64,000 nt of DNA from Mercurialis annua (GCF_937616625.2 NC_065571.1:50701651-50765650), one strand, 5' to 3'. Counted from the first letter of the stretch, positions 45,013 through 58,628 are shown. Notes: generated by a model not told the origin, from the sequence alone. Program-made: numbers and translations.

Positions 45013-45369
45013 GTTTTTGTTAATTTTTCTGATTTTTGTTGGTCCAACTGGAATGACAATTTATGTATATATATAAGGTAGCTAAGTTAACTAATTGAAG
45101 AGATGCCTTAACAAAGTATGTTACAGCTGAGACTTGTTCTTAATTAGTTAATATTTTTAATAACATTTTGTTAAATTATTTTACCAACTCCTGAGTTCAT
45201 TTTTTATTTTAAATTGTCAAAATACGTGTTGTTATATTTTAATATTAACAATAAATATTTTTTTATCTAACGGTATGCTATAAATAAAGCGCGCGCGATG
45301 ACAGATTTCTAGTATGATGTGGCGGTTAATTATTGGTTAGCTTGTGCGAATAAGTTGATTTTTGGAAGC

Positions 45370-45379
45370 TGACACGTCA
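45370..45379 (-). promoter_or_regulatory. ACGT-core bZIP-type site upstream of the NT-C2 gene
   Basis: TGACACGTCA, with an ACGT core and TGAC/GTCA arms, lies about 360 bp upstream of the ATG at 45012. A CG-rich inverted repeat follows at 45394-45417. The site type is known for bZIP factors; binding is inferred. Confidence 0.35.
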
Positions 45380-48300
45380 ACATGAAACAGATAGCGTTTG
45401 ACGCGTTGATCAAACGCGCAGACTTGGCGGGAAGGATTTTTAGTTTGTTTTTTTTTGTGGTTTTGAGCTGTCTTATGGTTAAGCTTTGGGTTTGGTCCTA
45501 AATCTGCTATCTTAGAATCCCAGTTTTTTAAACTTATATTGTTCTTACACGTGTGAATAGATATATAGTCACGTGCCTAAATAGCCATTTGTTTTTCGAC
45601 AATAAAAAACAGCATTGTTCATATGCTGAATATTTTAGATGAGGAGAAAAAATTATATATACTCAACATTTTTATAATTTTTTAATCATATTTTCAGTTA
45701 TTTATATGTTTTGAACAAAAAATCATACAAAATGATTGATCTTATTTATATTTAAAGCAACAAAACATACTTGCTAAGATAAATCCAAATTGCATTCGAA
45801 TTATAAAAATTAAGCAACATCAAAAAAGAAATATTATGATATATAAATTTATTAAATAACATAGAAATAAATTTAAATACAACACTTAAAAATATAAAGA
45901 ACTAGTTGAAAACGATAAAAAAGTTGATGGTTGAAATAAATTGATTTTTTTAAAATACTCTATTTAAATAAATTTTATTATATTATTAATGGATAAAATA
46001 AGCTTTATAGTTTATCAAATAAATTATAGTATATTGTAATCCAGGGATGTAGCCAGAAATTAAAACTAAGAGAAGTAAAATATACTATTATATGTAAAAT
46101 TTATAAAACTAAAAGGTCAATATATCATATTTTATAGATAATTAATACAAATAAAATTTAACTTTATATAGAAATTTGTATATTTTTTTTAAATAAGAAG
46201 GGCAAATGCCCGCATGTGGTTTCGCCACTAATTGTACATATTATTTCATTAATAATCAACTTAAAAAAAAGGTTACTCTTCAGTAAAACTAAAAATACTA
46301 AAAATAGAAAAAGAAAAAACAATAAATAATAAAGTAAAAATATCATCTTCCACATAAAAAGACAATTTTATACGGCGACAGAAAAAATATAAGTTTTATA
46401 TTGTTATTCCCCTGAAAACATATTTTAGTGGTAATTGTTTTTAATTATATATTGAGAAAATAGCCAAAAAGAAAGTACTTTTGATAATAAAAGAGAAAAA
46501 AATTGTCATTTTCCGGTATAAGTTATAACTCTCTTAGTTTTCAAAAGCAAATGGACCGAATGTACCTAAAAATTTATAATTTTCTAAAATTTCCATCAAA
46601 TTAAATAAATTGAATTTTTAAAATAACAACAATCAGTAATCATTTAGGTGTATTTCAGCGACCAAATCATCGAGTGTGGTCGGTGCTACTTATTATTGAA
46701 TATTTATATTTAATTTATTTATATAATGGGCTATTCAAGAATTCGAAAACTTTTCTAGCCCAACGCATGGTTTATGACTTTGCCCCACTTGGTTTACAGG
46801 CTAAAGATGGGCCTTAGTCGGAGCTATCCATTTCTATTGAGATTGCAGTGGAGGAATTGTAACCTAATCTATATCCATACTAAGCACTTTGACGTTAATA
46901 TATTAATACCTTTTCAATGAATATAATTAATCAATAAAATTAATAATGCTAATTCATTTTATAAAATATTTTATAATTCAAAAAAAAATTGTTTTTAACT
47001 AATTCAGTATAAATCATAAATAAAATAAAATAAAATAATTATAATAAATTTAATTTAACTTATAAAATATTTAATAATCCAATAAAAAATCTAACTAATT
47101 TAATATTGATTATTATTTTAAAATATATTAATATAATTATAATAAATTTAATTAATACAATAGTATTCACTGCCTACTATTTTATTTATTAGTATAATTA
47201 ATAGTCTTAATCCAACTCATAGAATATTTCATAATCGAATCAAAATTCTAACTAATTTAAGATTAATTATAAATAAAATATATAATTATTTATATAATTT
47301 TAATTAATATAAAAAATATTCCAATGCAGGATATTTGTTAGTTTAACAAAAATATTTAAGAAATTTACTATTATACATAAAATACATTGGTATTATTATA
47401 ATGAATGATAAGTAAATATTATTCAGGTCATAAATTATAAAAATCAAAAAATTAAAGTAATTATAGTTATTTCAGAACAAAAAGCTCTAATCAATTTAAT
47501 ATTGATTATAGATAAACTATATGGTATAACTATAATTAATTTGATTAATATATGAATTTACGAGTCACGTTACGAGCCTCGTGCATAGCACGTAATGTGA
47601 AAGAAATATCTATAAATTTTTAAATAGATTATGTCAATTACGTTATTCATAGAAATTACTAAAATTATGATACATTACTAAATAATATCAAATAGTATTA
47701 ATTAAAATATTTTAATTTCTTTGTGTACAAGTTTATTGACTAGGTCTACATATAACACAGCATGCATAATTTATAAAATAAATACCCTTACAAGAAATAG
47801 TTGTTAAGGAAAATATAAAATATCCTTACAATTAATGTTATTACAATTCTTATGCTGGTTATTTTAGATCACTTTGTAATCCCCCTAGTTTGCATTTATA
47901 GTGACTAGTCACAAACAAATAATTACCAATTTAATGAATTTCTGCAAGGGGTTGAGAATTTTGAAAAGGCAAAATAAAATATTCATGTAGATGTTCCAAT
48001 CAACAATGTTTCAATAAAATATTGATTGAAATATAACTTAGTTGTTAGGTAATTTGGACTAGAAAGTGGTGTAGAAGGTAAAGAAAAAACAACAAATTTT
48101 TTGAAAAGCATAGATAAACAGGATACCATATTTTAGGTAAACTGGACCAATTCAAAAGATGAGTATGAGTCATGGAGATATCCCAATCAACAATGCTAGT
48201 TTGCTACTATACATTAAAAATTAGAAACTTAATTAGTAATTGCAGACTATTTTAACTTCATTCTTGGGCTGCTTTTTTATGAGACTTAAAAACCCGATTT

Positions 48301-48925
48301 AACGATCACTTTCTGATCTGATGACATTAAATATATTCCGTTTAAATGGCTTTTGACGCATCAATAACTGCTTAGAAGTAATATATGTACTTCTGATATT
48401 TTTTTTATATATTCTATGTAGATTTAAATATATTTGTGATTTTATCTAATATGTTATATCAATTTTAATATATTTCTATTTATATTTTCATAGTTGTTTT
48501 TTTTATGTGCTGTAAAGAATATATATTTTGGGCTTATTTTCATAAATTATAAACTAAGTTGTCAAATTAAACAAACTTAATTTATATGAGTCAGTTGACT
48601 CAGTTCCATAAATTTAAGGATCCAAATAATTCTTTGTTCTGATTTTATATGTTTAGGTTTCTTCCCACGCATTTATATGCTTCATACGTAATAAAAGGTA
48701 ATTTGGAGGGTCATATCACATGATTTTTTCTTCAAATTCTGCAGTTATTTCAAACCCACTTTGCTCCCTTTTTTGAAACTTGCAAGCATTCAAGAATACC
48801 TAACTCATTTCTACTGATAACTAAAGTTGATTAGTACTACTAGTGTCACTGTCCATCTAATGAAAGAATAATCTAACATAAATAATAACAACATTTTATT
48901 TCACAAGAGATTTAGTAGAAGGGTT

Positions 48926-49202
48926 TATTGCAATCTAAATCACGAATTATTCTGATTTGCAATTATAACACGAAGTTTAAAATTTGACAATGTCAATAAC
49001 CAACTTTCGTTTTTTGGTAAATTGGTACACCGAGCTAAAAAAACACTAATTTGGACACTGTTAAATACAGTCACGTGTTGTTGCGTGATAATTCGGTGTA
49101 CCAGTTTGCCAAAAAATAAAAGTTGCTTATTGATATTATCAAATTTCAAAATTCGTATTGTAGTTGAAAATCACGCTAACGTTTGTGCTTCAATTTACAA
49201 TT
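48926..49202. mobile_element. Fold-back MITE of about 277 bp
   Basis: The left half (about 48926-49033; AACACGAAGTTTAAAATTTG, ATTGGTACACCGA) and right half (about 49107-49202; TCGGTGTACCAGTTTGCC, AAATTTCAAAATTCGT) are reverse complements with mismatches, separated by about 70 bp. No coding content. Confidence 0.75.
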
Positions 49203-51295
49203 AACTTTTAGTAAAAATAACATTACCAGTCCACGTTAATAATTTTACAAATATTTACTTAATTAAATACCCAAATCCCAAATAATAACATAATTGGACA
49301 GATTTTATTTTGTTGGTTCAGTTTAGGAGGAAATGATTTTTTTTTTCCAATTAGAAATCTTCGGTAATCAATTTTAAATAAAAAAAAAATCAAACTTCAC
49401 TAATCAGCAAAAAATAGTCTAAAATGGTTGGATTAATTACATAGTGATATATGCAATGCATAATGCATATGTTTCGCACCAAATCCTTGTACATGATATG
49501 GTTCTATTCGCATATATATATAGTATCTCAACAGATTTTTATTTTTTTTCAGTAACAATATTATATTGTGAATTAATATTACTATAACATTCAAACAAAA
49601 TGTTGATGTATTTATAAGATATGATTCTGGGAATATGAATATTGCACCTTGCTGTATTATCAAAAGCTCACATTTGTTCCTATTTATGTTTGTTTCTATA
49701 ATAAAATTCATAATGTATATTTAAGGTAATAGTCTAAGTATCATATTTCTTTAAATATTATTTCAAAATACACAAAAATAAAATAAAAAACTAGTATGCC
49801 CTAGAAATGTTTAATTTAAAAATAATGGTCTATATTGAATTGTTGTTATATTGTGATTTTTCTTACACAATAATTGGAAAACATTTAACACTCTAGTGGA
49901 TGTGTACGTTCTCAGAGAAGCTGTATGAATTGAATATAAAAAAGAAAAAAAGTAGGAGAGAAATAATTAAGAAGATGCATGAAATGAGCAACCCATGTGA
50001 CCAACCCATAAAATGCTGTAGTGTAGGCTATTTTACGAGTAATTATTTTTGGTTGGCAGAAACTAATTAATTATCAGTAGTACTGTATAAAATTAAATTA
50101 TAAAATTAGTTGTGGTGGAATAATTAATGCGCAACATAAAAGAATATTTATAGTGATCCAAGAACAAGAACGAAGATCAATGCATGAAGCTTAGGTTTTC
50201 TATACTAAAACTTTTTTGTGTTGTGTGCACTGCATTTCAGCTTCTGATATCTCCATTTATTAATTTAATCACAACTCTAGACAGGATTAAGAACCGAAAA
50301 TGCAAATAAAAATATTTTCAGTACTACTTTATGAATAAGAATTAATTAAGAACCTAACAATGAATACCGAATTATTGGTCTTATAATAACAATTAAATAC
50401 CAAATTGCTGAACTTACGAGCGTGTGAGGGAGTAAATCCCAATTTGAACGAATAAACTTATCTATAACAAACAATTTATGAATTTAATTAACCTCACAAC
50501 AAATACTCTAAAATTACGCCTAAAAACTTTATATTTGTATAATTTTTATGATGTGGAGTTCTTTTAATAATTGTTACTATTAGTTTTTAGATAATATAAT
50601 AAATGGTTGAAGATATGAGAATTAAAATATGTGAAGAGTTCGAACTCGAAACCTTCCTCTAAAATAGAAGGAGCTATTGTCACTCTATTATAGTTCTGCT
50701 TCTATTAACAAAATATTTCATTTGTGTTAAAATACTAATCCACTTTCCCCCTTCTTTCCTTTTTTCCAAATAGTTGTCCATGTTCCTAGTAAATTACATC
50801 TTTACACTTTAGAGTGTTGATTTTTTTATATTACCTTTAATTGAAATTTAATATTTAATGCTATTAGTTTAAAAATTAAATTAGTCATAACATTTAATAA
50901 TCATATAATAAAAAAATAAAGATAAAGTTAAAAAAAATTAGATTATTAATTGTATTTTTTTATATTGTGTGAGAAAAAAGTGAACTATCGTTTTTTAACA
51001 GAGGATGTATTACTCAATTTTCAAATTTCCTTGCAGATGTATTTTCGTTGAGCAGAATTTGCTAGTATTAATTGTTATTGACCCCAAAATACCCCGATTC
51101 ATTGTGTCACTACCTTCTAAAAATTCCAAATTAGTACATGCTTATTATTCATTTTTATTCCTTTCAAATTTGTTATTTTAAAATAAGGTTCAATTTTTAT
51201 AATATAAATTTATGAATTGAAGATGTAATCATACTAAAAATGTAAATGCTAATTAAATTGTATCTAAACTATTTAAGTTAATGAAATCGTAAATA

Positions 51296-51555
51296 CTCCC
51301 TCCGTCCCGTTTAAGAAGTCTCATATTCTATTTTGGGATGTCCCATTTAAAAAGTCCAATTACTATTTTTAGAATATTTTTGCATTGAATACCCTATTTT
51401 ACCCTTATTTTAGTTATCTTAAAAGAACTCTATGGAAAATTCCACTATTATTAATAGGGGCAAACCATGAAAAAACATGAAAAGACAAAAATAATTAATA
51501 TTTTCTTAATCTGTGTGTAAAGTCAAATGGGACTTCTAAAGTGGGACGGAGGGAG
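51296..51555. mobile_element. Stowaway-like (Tc1/mariner) MITE, 260 bp
   Basis: The ends CTCCCTCCGTCCC…GGGACGGAGGGAG are a perfect 13-bp inverted repeat that continues imperfectly (TTTAAGAAGTC / GACTTCTAAA). TA flanks both sides (51294-51295 and 51556-51557), the expected target duplication. Confidence 0.92.
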
Positions 51556-52077
51556 TATAAATTACATTTATTTTTTTAGGAAAAGAAAAGTTTGAGAGTC
51601 CATTGGTGAAAATGAATATTGAAGATATGAATTGGGACCTACTGATCAAATGACATAAAAGACCCTGTTGGGAATTGGGATGGGCATGACTTATGAGGAA
51701 TGAGCTGGGTTTGGTTGCAAGGAACCAAAGAAGCTTCGGAGCAATATAATATTAATATTATTAACTGTGTCAAAAATTAATTTAGTCCACATGTGTACAA
51801 CTTTGCATTAAATTAAATCGCAACTATAACTCATTTTTCAGTCCTTCCCTACACCTATATTATTAATGGCATAATGACCAAATATGAGTTTTTTTAATAA
51901 TCGATACATATAGCAATTTGAGAATCATACGAACAATGTTCTTGATATAATATTAAAATTAATTAATTTGGATATAATTTATCATTTTGATCTTTAAATT
52001 ACGGTAACGTTTACAAAAGAGATAATATATTAAAATTATATGATGGTGGATTTAAAATATACAAAAAATATACTATG

Positions 52078-52229
52078 AATTTGCGTTTTTCATTACCGTG
52101 CTACATAGCTTAAACATAACTTATGAACATAATTGCTCATGACATCGAATAAAAATTTGCGTTTTTTATTATCGTGCTATATAATTTAAACATAACTTAT
52201 GAACATAATTGCTCATAATATGGAATAAG
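52078..52229. repeat. 76-bp tandem repeat, two copies
   Basis: AATTTGCGTTTTT…TTAAACATAACTTATGAACA…ATTGCTCAT occurs at 52078 and 52154 with about ten differences. Confidence 0.85.
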
Positions 52230-55200
52230 AAAAACCAATTCCACCTTATTAATATCCTGTGAATAATGTTTTAGTTCTATATCTTAAAAGTCCAGAAAAT
52301 TATGTTAAAGTATAAAAAAAATTATCAAAAGAACTATAATGAAAAGTTACAAAAGGTAACTAATTTAACCACTAGCATCGTCATTATACTACTAGTTTTC
52401 AGCATTTTGCAAATAAATGAATTTTCACGGTGGTTGATTATGCAAGATTGTTTAAGAAAAGCCAAAAGTGAGCCTTCTTGTTTAAATGGAGCCAATTTAC
52501 TAATCCTCAATCAAAGAAATGGTGACGAAACTGCATAGAACACAAAAAAACTTCAATTACAGGGACTCCTCGACGCAACAAGTTGCTGATCGGTTCAGCA
52601 ACAGAGCACCGGCATAATCAATTAGAATATATAACAAAGCTGAAATCAATTTTAGCTTCTTTGCTATGAAATCAATTTCAGTTGAAATCGATTACAAGTC
52701 TTTATTTAGATCTGAAAAATTTGAAATCACTTTTTTTAAATTACAAAATTAAAAAAGAAAAAGAAGATTACTCAATGATTTTTCCATATTGATTTGGAAA
52801 ATCTGAATTAAAATTTAATTGATCTGAGAAGAGTTTGTTGAGTTTGAGAATTTGTGTTTTTCAAAAACAAGTGTTGGGTGAGAAAGGTTTAAAAAAATAC
52901 GTGTTAAAAGAAATTTAAAAAACTGATTAAGTATTAACCCCAATTAATGAGGGACATCCATATTTTTGGGATTATTTTCCCCTTTTTCAATATTTTTTAA
53001 TTTTTCCCAATTAAATATACTCCTAAGGAGACACCATAGTCTCATAAAAAAAAGTTCAAAAACTCATACAACAATATTATTGAAAAGTTATAAACTATTC
53101 TTAATATGTTTTTGTCCAACGTATTATTTACGTATAACTAAGAAGAAATAACAGATGAGTCGTAGTTCAGATATTCTAAGCGCTAATCAAAATTCTATTA
53201 GACTGTGAGTTTAATTTTTTATACAAACGCTTCCCTTCTCTCGATTATTCAAAAAAACTAATAGAAAATAAGATTAATTTTAATCAAAAATCACTGTATT
53301 TATCAGAATTTCATTTTTTTTAAAATAGATAATGAAAGAAAAAGGGAGAGAACCATTTCACTTAACCACTAAATAAGCGCACAGTTAAATATATAAAAAT
53401 ATTTATACAAATGTCCAAAATAATCCCCTCACTAAATGATAAAAAAAATAAATAAAAAACAGTAGGAGATGAATACAAAAATGACAATCAAATCACTTGC
53501 ACACCCTTTAAATGATATAAAACCATTGGTGTCATCATGTCAAATTTTCAACTCTCACTAATTATTTAATTCTTCTTATCTTGATGGGTTTTTAATACAT
53601 TAAATTGATTACATCATATAAGTATATGGATTTTTTTTGTGCACCACCCTACACTATGTGATGCAATAATGACATTTGACAAACTTGTTAGTTATATCAA
53701 CATGTTGTGTGTCACAGACTCACAGTAACGTAATTTATAGTAGTATTTTAAAAGGGTGAGTGTTAAAGCGTTTTGATTTTTAAGGCCTAATGACATAAAG
53801 GCCAAAAATTTATCAAAAATTTAGATTTTGTTCAAATTTTTAAAACTTCTTGATAATAACTAATATTATATTACATAAAAAAATCCCAACACAAAAAGGA
53901 ATATGTTGATACTGATATATCACTGATTTGGACTAACACCTATTTACCATTTATGAAAATATTAAGTATAAAATGCACATAATGAACAAAAAAAAATTAA
54001 ATGTTTAGCGAAAATCTTCATTGTATTCAAACCTTAAAAATATCTTCATACATGGCAAATACTAATTGTCCACGTTAGAGACACATCTACATCAGTATAA
54101 TCTTTTATCGGAGTGAGATATTTTTTAAATGATATAATACATTTTCGGATATTATCAAAACATTTTAAAAATTTGGACAATATGAGAACTTCGACAAACG
54201 TTTGACTTTTTTTTTTCATTAACCCTAATTTTAATAAAAAAGTTATGGAAAAAATTAATCATGCCAAATGCTTGAGCTAAAATTATAGAGCATATAATTT
54301 ATCAATTCGTAATTGAAAGTTAATTATCAAATTTGTCGTGTCAGACAGTTATCAATCTCAAAATAAATCATCAACCACACTTCTCGATATCACTAATTCA
54401 TTTTTTTTACTTTATGTCTATTATAATTACTTTTTAAAATATTTTATTTAGTTTTATTCAACATCAACTCATATTATAAATTTTACCCTCTCAAATTATA
54501 CCTTTAATTTACTATTTTTACGCCTCAGTTTTATACACAATTTATGAGATATTATTAATTAAAATTATGAAATAAATTATTTTTTAAAAAATATATATAT
54601 ATAATACAACATTTTTGAAATGGTATGAAAATGGTATCTATATTTTTTATTTTTCAAAAAAAAATCACACAAAGTAAGTTATAATGTCTTTTTCTTCAAA
54701 TACAATTGTTTTTTTTCCTTTGAAAAACATCACTATCAAAAATACTTCCAAAATTTTGGACATATTGCTGATTGTAACTATGAAGTAATTTTCAAATTTG
54801 AGAGTTAATTGTATAGCAAAATTAAATAATTATGGACCTTTTAGCCAAATAAAAAAAAAACACAAATAGTAATTATACATCTAAATAAGCATTGTTATGA
54901 TTAATGGTCTCCCTTTCACATCTTCTTGTTGATAAAAAAACAGAGCCATTGTCTGTTTTATTTTCTGCCCTGAGTCAAAGGGATCATGTCACCTTTACAA
55001 AAAGACCATTAAACCCTTTTTACACTTGCGTATCTCGAGTCAGAAACAAACCATTTTTGATGAATGTGTCAATCCATTAGTACAATTTTGCAACATTAAA
55101 AAAATCAAATTTTTTGATAGTTGCTGAGCTACCCAGAAAAAGATTTTTTTTTTCAAAAAACACCCACCTCAGATCTTTCTCCTCAACAAAAACAGAGACC

Positions 55201-55567
55201 CATGTCTGCAATTTCACTTCTTTTTGTATTTCCAATACTACCCTTTACTTGTCTCTTTCTCATTTAATTTGTACAGCAGAATTCATCTCCTCTGTATCTT
55301 GTTTTTCTCTGTAACTTAATGGTCAAATGAAGTGTAGTTGAATTGGGTGTTTGCCAGTAGTTTTGAGACTTTATTTTGTGTGCAGAAGTTCTGTTCATTA
55401 ATGAGTTTGAAGTCCATCAACAAACATATATGATTGGCTTAAAGGTTTGTCTGAATTCTCAAAATTATCTGAATTCTGAAGTTTTAAAGATTTGGGCTCA
55501 TTTTAGTATGTAAAATTTCTTGAAATCTAAAGAAAAAGTTTTGAGTTTTGAGTTTTGTAGTGCAATT

Positions 55568-58021
55568 ATGGGTTCTTCTAGTTTCACTTGTTTTATAGGT
55601 TCAATTTGCTTGGTTTTTCTCTTTATATGCGATGATTGTACGGCTAGCATCCAAAGTTTTGGCAAGATTTACCCTCCGTATGGAGGGTCTCAAATGAATT
55701 GGATTGATAAGAACGGTTTGTTTCTTATATCTAATAATTCAAATTTTGCATTTGGCTTCCAAGCTACTCAAGATGTCACATTGTACATGCTATGTATCAT
55801 TCATCTGAAAACCCTAAATCCTGTATGGTCTGCCAATAGAAACTCCCCTGTTTCGAATTCTGATAAGTTCTTATTCGGTGATGATGGTACCGTGTCGTTA
55901 CAGAAGGGAGGAAAGCCGATCTGGTCGCCTATTACGAGTGGTAAAAAGGTTTCTGCAATAGAATTGCAGGATTCAGGAAACCTTGTTATGCTTGGGGATG
56001 AGAATAGTGTACTATGGCAGAGTTTTAGCCATCCGACGGATACTCTTTTGTCGAACCAGGAGTTTCGTGAGGGAATGAAACTTGTTAGTGATCCTAGTCC
56101 GAATAATTTGACCTATGTTCTTGAGATTAGGTCTGGTGATATGATTCTTTCTGCTGGTTATAAAACTCCACAGCCTTATTGGTCTGTGAAGAATGATAAT
56201 CGCAAGACGATTAATGAAGATGGCGGGACGGTAAATCTAGCGTCTTTGAATGGGAATTCATGGAGATTTTATGACAGAAACAACGTCTTGTTATGGCAGT
56301 TTATCTTTGCTGGTGCGGATAATAAATCTAGGAATGCTACTTGGATTGCGGTTATAGGAAATGATGGCTTTATTTCTTTCAACAATCTCGATAATGGAGG
56401 CAATGCTGCACCAGAAAAAATACCAAGTGATGTTTGTAGTAGGCCGGAATCTTGTGATGCATATTATGTTTGTTCTGATAACAATGTATGCCAATGCCCT
56501 TCGTCTCTTGGCCCAAATTGCAAAACAGGTATTGTCTCTTCATGTGATAGCTCACAGAGTTCTACGGAGCTAGTGAGTGGAGGGAATGGCCTTGATTATT
56601 TTGCGTTAGGGTTTGTTCCGCCCTCTTCGAAAACTGATTTCGAAGGCTGCAAATTGTCCTGCAGCAAGAATTGTTCGTGTGTTGCTCTGTTTTTCCAGAA
56701 CAGTACTGGAAATTGTTTCCTGTTTGACCGAGTAGGAAGTTTAAAAAACTCCGGCCCAAGCTCGAGTTTTGTTACGTACATCAAAGTCTCGAGCCATGGA
56801 GGAGGCAGTGGCTCGAGCAATGGAGCCAGTGAAAGCAGCAAAAAGGGTTTTCCGTATGTTGTTATAATAATCATTGCTACGGTACTAGTCATTTGTGGTT
56901 TACTTTATGTGGCGTTTCGATATCATAGTTATAAGAAAAGATATCCAGAATCTCCCCATGACTCGTCGGAAGACGATAATTTTTTGGAGAGTTTATCTGG
57001 TATGCCACTTCGATATAGCTACAGGGATCTTCAAACAGCAACAAATAACTTCTCGGTGAAGCTAGGTCAAGGAGGGTTCGGTTCAGTTTATCAAGGGGTT
57101 CTTCCAGACAAAACCCGATTGGCAGTCAAGAAGTTAGAAGGCATAGGGCAGGGGAAGAAAGAATTCCGAGCTGAGGTCAGCATCATCGGCAGCATACACC
57201 ATCACCATTTGGTTAGACTAAAAGGATTCTGTGCTGAAGGTACTCACCGGATGCTTGCTTACGAGTTCATGGCGAATGGATCGCTGGATAAATGGATATT
57301 CAAGAGAAACAAAGAAGAGCCGCTGTTGGAGTGGGAAACAAGATTCAATATTGCATTAGGAACAGCTAAAGGACTAGCTTACCTGCATGAAGACTGTGAT
57401 GTAAAGATTATCCACTGCGACATAAAACCCGAAAACGTACTCCTCGACGATAATTTCATCGCTAAAGTCTCTGATTTTGGATTGGCTAAGTTAATGACTC
57501 GAGAACAAAGCCATGTTTTCACAACCATGAGAGGCACAAGAGGGTACCTTGCACCAGAATGGATCACGAATTACGCCATATCCGAGAAAAGCGATGTTTA
57601 CAGCTATGGAATGTTGTTGCTTGAGATCATAAGCGGACGGAAAAACTTTGTAGCAACCGAATCTTCCGAGACATCGTATTTCCCGTCATACGCGTTTAAG
57701 ATGATGGAAGAAGGCAAACTGAGAGACATTCTTGATTCTGAACTGAACTTGGATGACACTGATAAGCGAGTCTCAAATTCTATTAAAGTTGCATTGTGGT
57801 GCATACAGGAAGATATGTATTTGAGACCAACAATGTCGAAAGTTGTACAAATGCTCGAAGGTCTCTGTGTTGTTTCTCAGCCACCAACTTCTTCACCGTT
57901 AGGGTATCGCCTTTTTTCGAGCTTCTTGAAAGCGACAAGTGAAGAAGGAACTTCTTCAGGAACTTCGGACTGTAATAGTCTGGCATATCTGTCTTCTGTG
58001 CAGCTTTCTGGCCCCAGATAG
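55568..58021 (+). CDS. SD2-5: G-type lectin S-receptor-like serine/threonine kinase, SD2-5 type
   Basis: An intronless 817-residue frame; ATG at 55568 directly precedes a signal peptide (GSSSFTCFIGSICLVFLFI). The ectodomain has a bulb-type lectin domain (about 45-165; NPVWSANRNSPVS, LQDSGNLVML, WQSFSHPTDTLL), a Cys-rich segment (SCDAYYVCSDNNVCQCPS) and a PAN-like region (about 325-415). A transmembrane helix lies at about 428-450. The kinase starts near 492: glycine loop GQGGFGSV, Lys521 in AVKK, HCDIKPEN with Asp618, DFG at Asp636, and an APE-equivalent LAPEW. Cys in place of Arg before the catalytic Asp makes it a non-RD kinase, as in Arabidopsis SD2-5 (At4g32300, 821 residues from memory). 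It should sense an extracellular ligand at the plasma membrane; the ligand is unknown. Confidence 0.93.
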   Translation: MGSSSFTCFIGSICLVFLFICDDCTASIQSFGKIYPPYGGSQMNWIDKNGLFLISNNSNFAFGFQATQDVTLYMLCIIHLKTLNPVWSANRNSPVSNSDKFLFGDDGTVSLQKGGKPIWSPITSGKKVSAIELQDSGNLVMLGDENSVLWQSFSHPTDTLLSNQEFREGMKLVSDPSPNNLTYVLEIRSGDMILSAGYKTPQPYWSVKNDNRKTINEDGGTVNLASLNGNSWRFYDRNNVLLWQFIFAGADNKSRNATWIAVIGNDGFISFNNLDNGGNAAPEKIPSDVCSRPESCDAYYVCSDNNVCQCPSSLGPNCKTGIVSSCDSSQSSTELVSGGNGLDYFALGFVPPSSKTDFEGCKLSCSKNCSCVALFFQNSTGNCFLFDRVGSLKNSGPSSSFVTYIKVSSHGGGSGSSNGASESSKKGFPYVVIIIIATVLVICGLLYVAFRYHSYKKRYPESPHDSSEDDNFLESLSGMPLRYSYRDLQTATNNFSVKLGQGGFGSVYQGVLPDKTRLAVKKLEGIGQGKKEFRAEVSIIGSIHHHHLVRLKGFCAEGTHRMLAYEFMANGSLDKWIFKRNKEEPLLEWETRFNIALGTAKGLAYLHEDCDVKIIHCDIKPENVLLDDNFIAKVSDFGLAKLMTREQSHVFTTMRGTRGYLAPEWITNYAISEKSDVYSYGMLLLEIISGRKNFVATESSETSYFPSYAFKMMEEGKLRDILDSELNLDDTDKRVSNSIKVALWCIQEDMYLRPTMSKVVQMLEGLCVVSQPPTSSPLGYRLFSSFLKATSEEGTSSGTSDCNSLAYLSSVQLSGPR

Positions 58022-58628
58022 CATTTGTTCAGTCTGTTCAGATTAGATTTTTGAGTTAAGCTACTACTAATGTATACACCTACTTATAGTAATTCTGTAT
58101 ATTAATTAATGGTGAGATATTCTGTATAACTATAGTAAGAATTATTATTCAATACAACGGTTATGTCACATCATCTGTGCAACTAACTAACGAGACATTA
58201 TAATTTATAATGCTAAGAATCTAATGGTAAAAAAAATAACAATAAATAAATATTTCAATATTACAAATACTTGTTCTAAAATTAACGTGGCATAACCGCC
58301 CTATGGAATAATTATTTAGTAAGAAATTAGTAAAGTTATCTACCTTGTTAGTACTCTGCTATAATATTAGTATCGAATACCATCGTAAATTTTGAGATTA
58401 AAACTTCATTAGTTTAGTTAATTTTGGGTTAATAATTTTAAAAATTAAAATGAAATAATAATTTTTTGATTGAATCAGTTGGATCTTTTTCCCTACATCC
58501 CTTTATGATATTCAATATAAATTTTGACTTAAAAAATGATTTTAAAAGTGTTTCCTACAGTCAACCGCAGCCAGTCATCATCTCTCCAACTTAATAAAAT
58601 GTTAGAATTTGTAAACCATCCGGTAAAG
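58022..58628. other. Intergenic DNA between SD2-5 and APX6
   Basis: 600 bp holding the 3' UTR of the kinase gene and the promoter and leader of the peroxidase gene. No other feature seen. In-frame ATGs at 58536 and about 58599 precede the chosen APX6 start. Confidence 0.6.

Larger units (their letters stand above)
45013..55567. other. Gene-free AT-rich region of about 10.5 kb
   Basis: Start: promoter of the NT-C2 gene, with a TGACACGTCA site at 45370-45379 and a GCGTTTGA/TCAAACGC inverted repeat at 45394-45417. End: 5' region of the lectin kinase gene. In between I find no coding sequence; short frames lack start context, homology or codon bias. Listed separately: a fold-back MITE (48926-49202), a Stowaway-like MITE (51296-51555) and a 76-bp tandem repeat (52078-52229). 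46930-47570 looks like decayed AT-rich tandem units. Confidence 0.65.

Noticed and set aside
46930..47570. Possible AT-rich satellite
   Set aside because: Repeating phrases such as CTAATTTAATATTGATTAT are visible but too diverged and irregular to define a unit.
48940..49204. Overlapping frames on both strands with similar protein sequences
   Set aside because: They mirror each other because the fold-back MITE is self-complementary; not genes.
50635..50700. GTTCGAACTCGAAACC resembling a tRNA B box
   Set aside because: No A box, no cloverleaf and no CCA-side pairing. It may be a decayed SINE scrap at most.
52302..52538. 78-codon forward frame
   Set aside because: Low-complexity AT-rich composition and no family resemblance.
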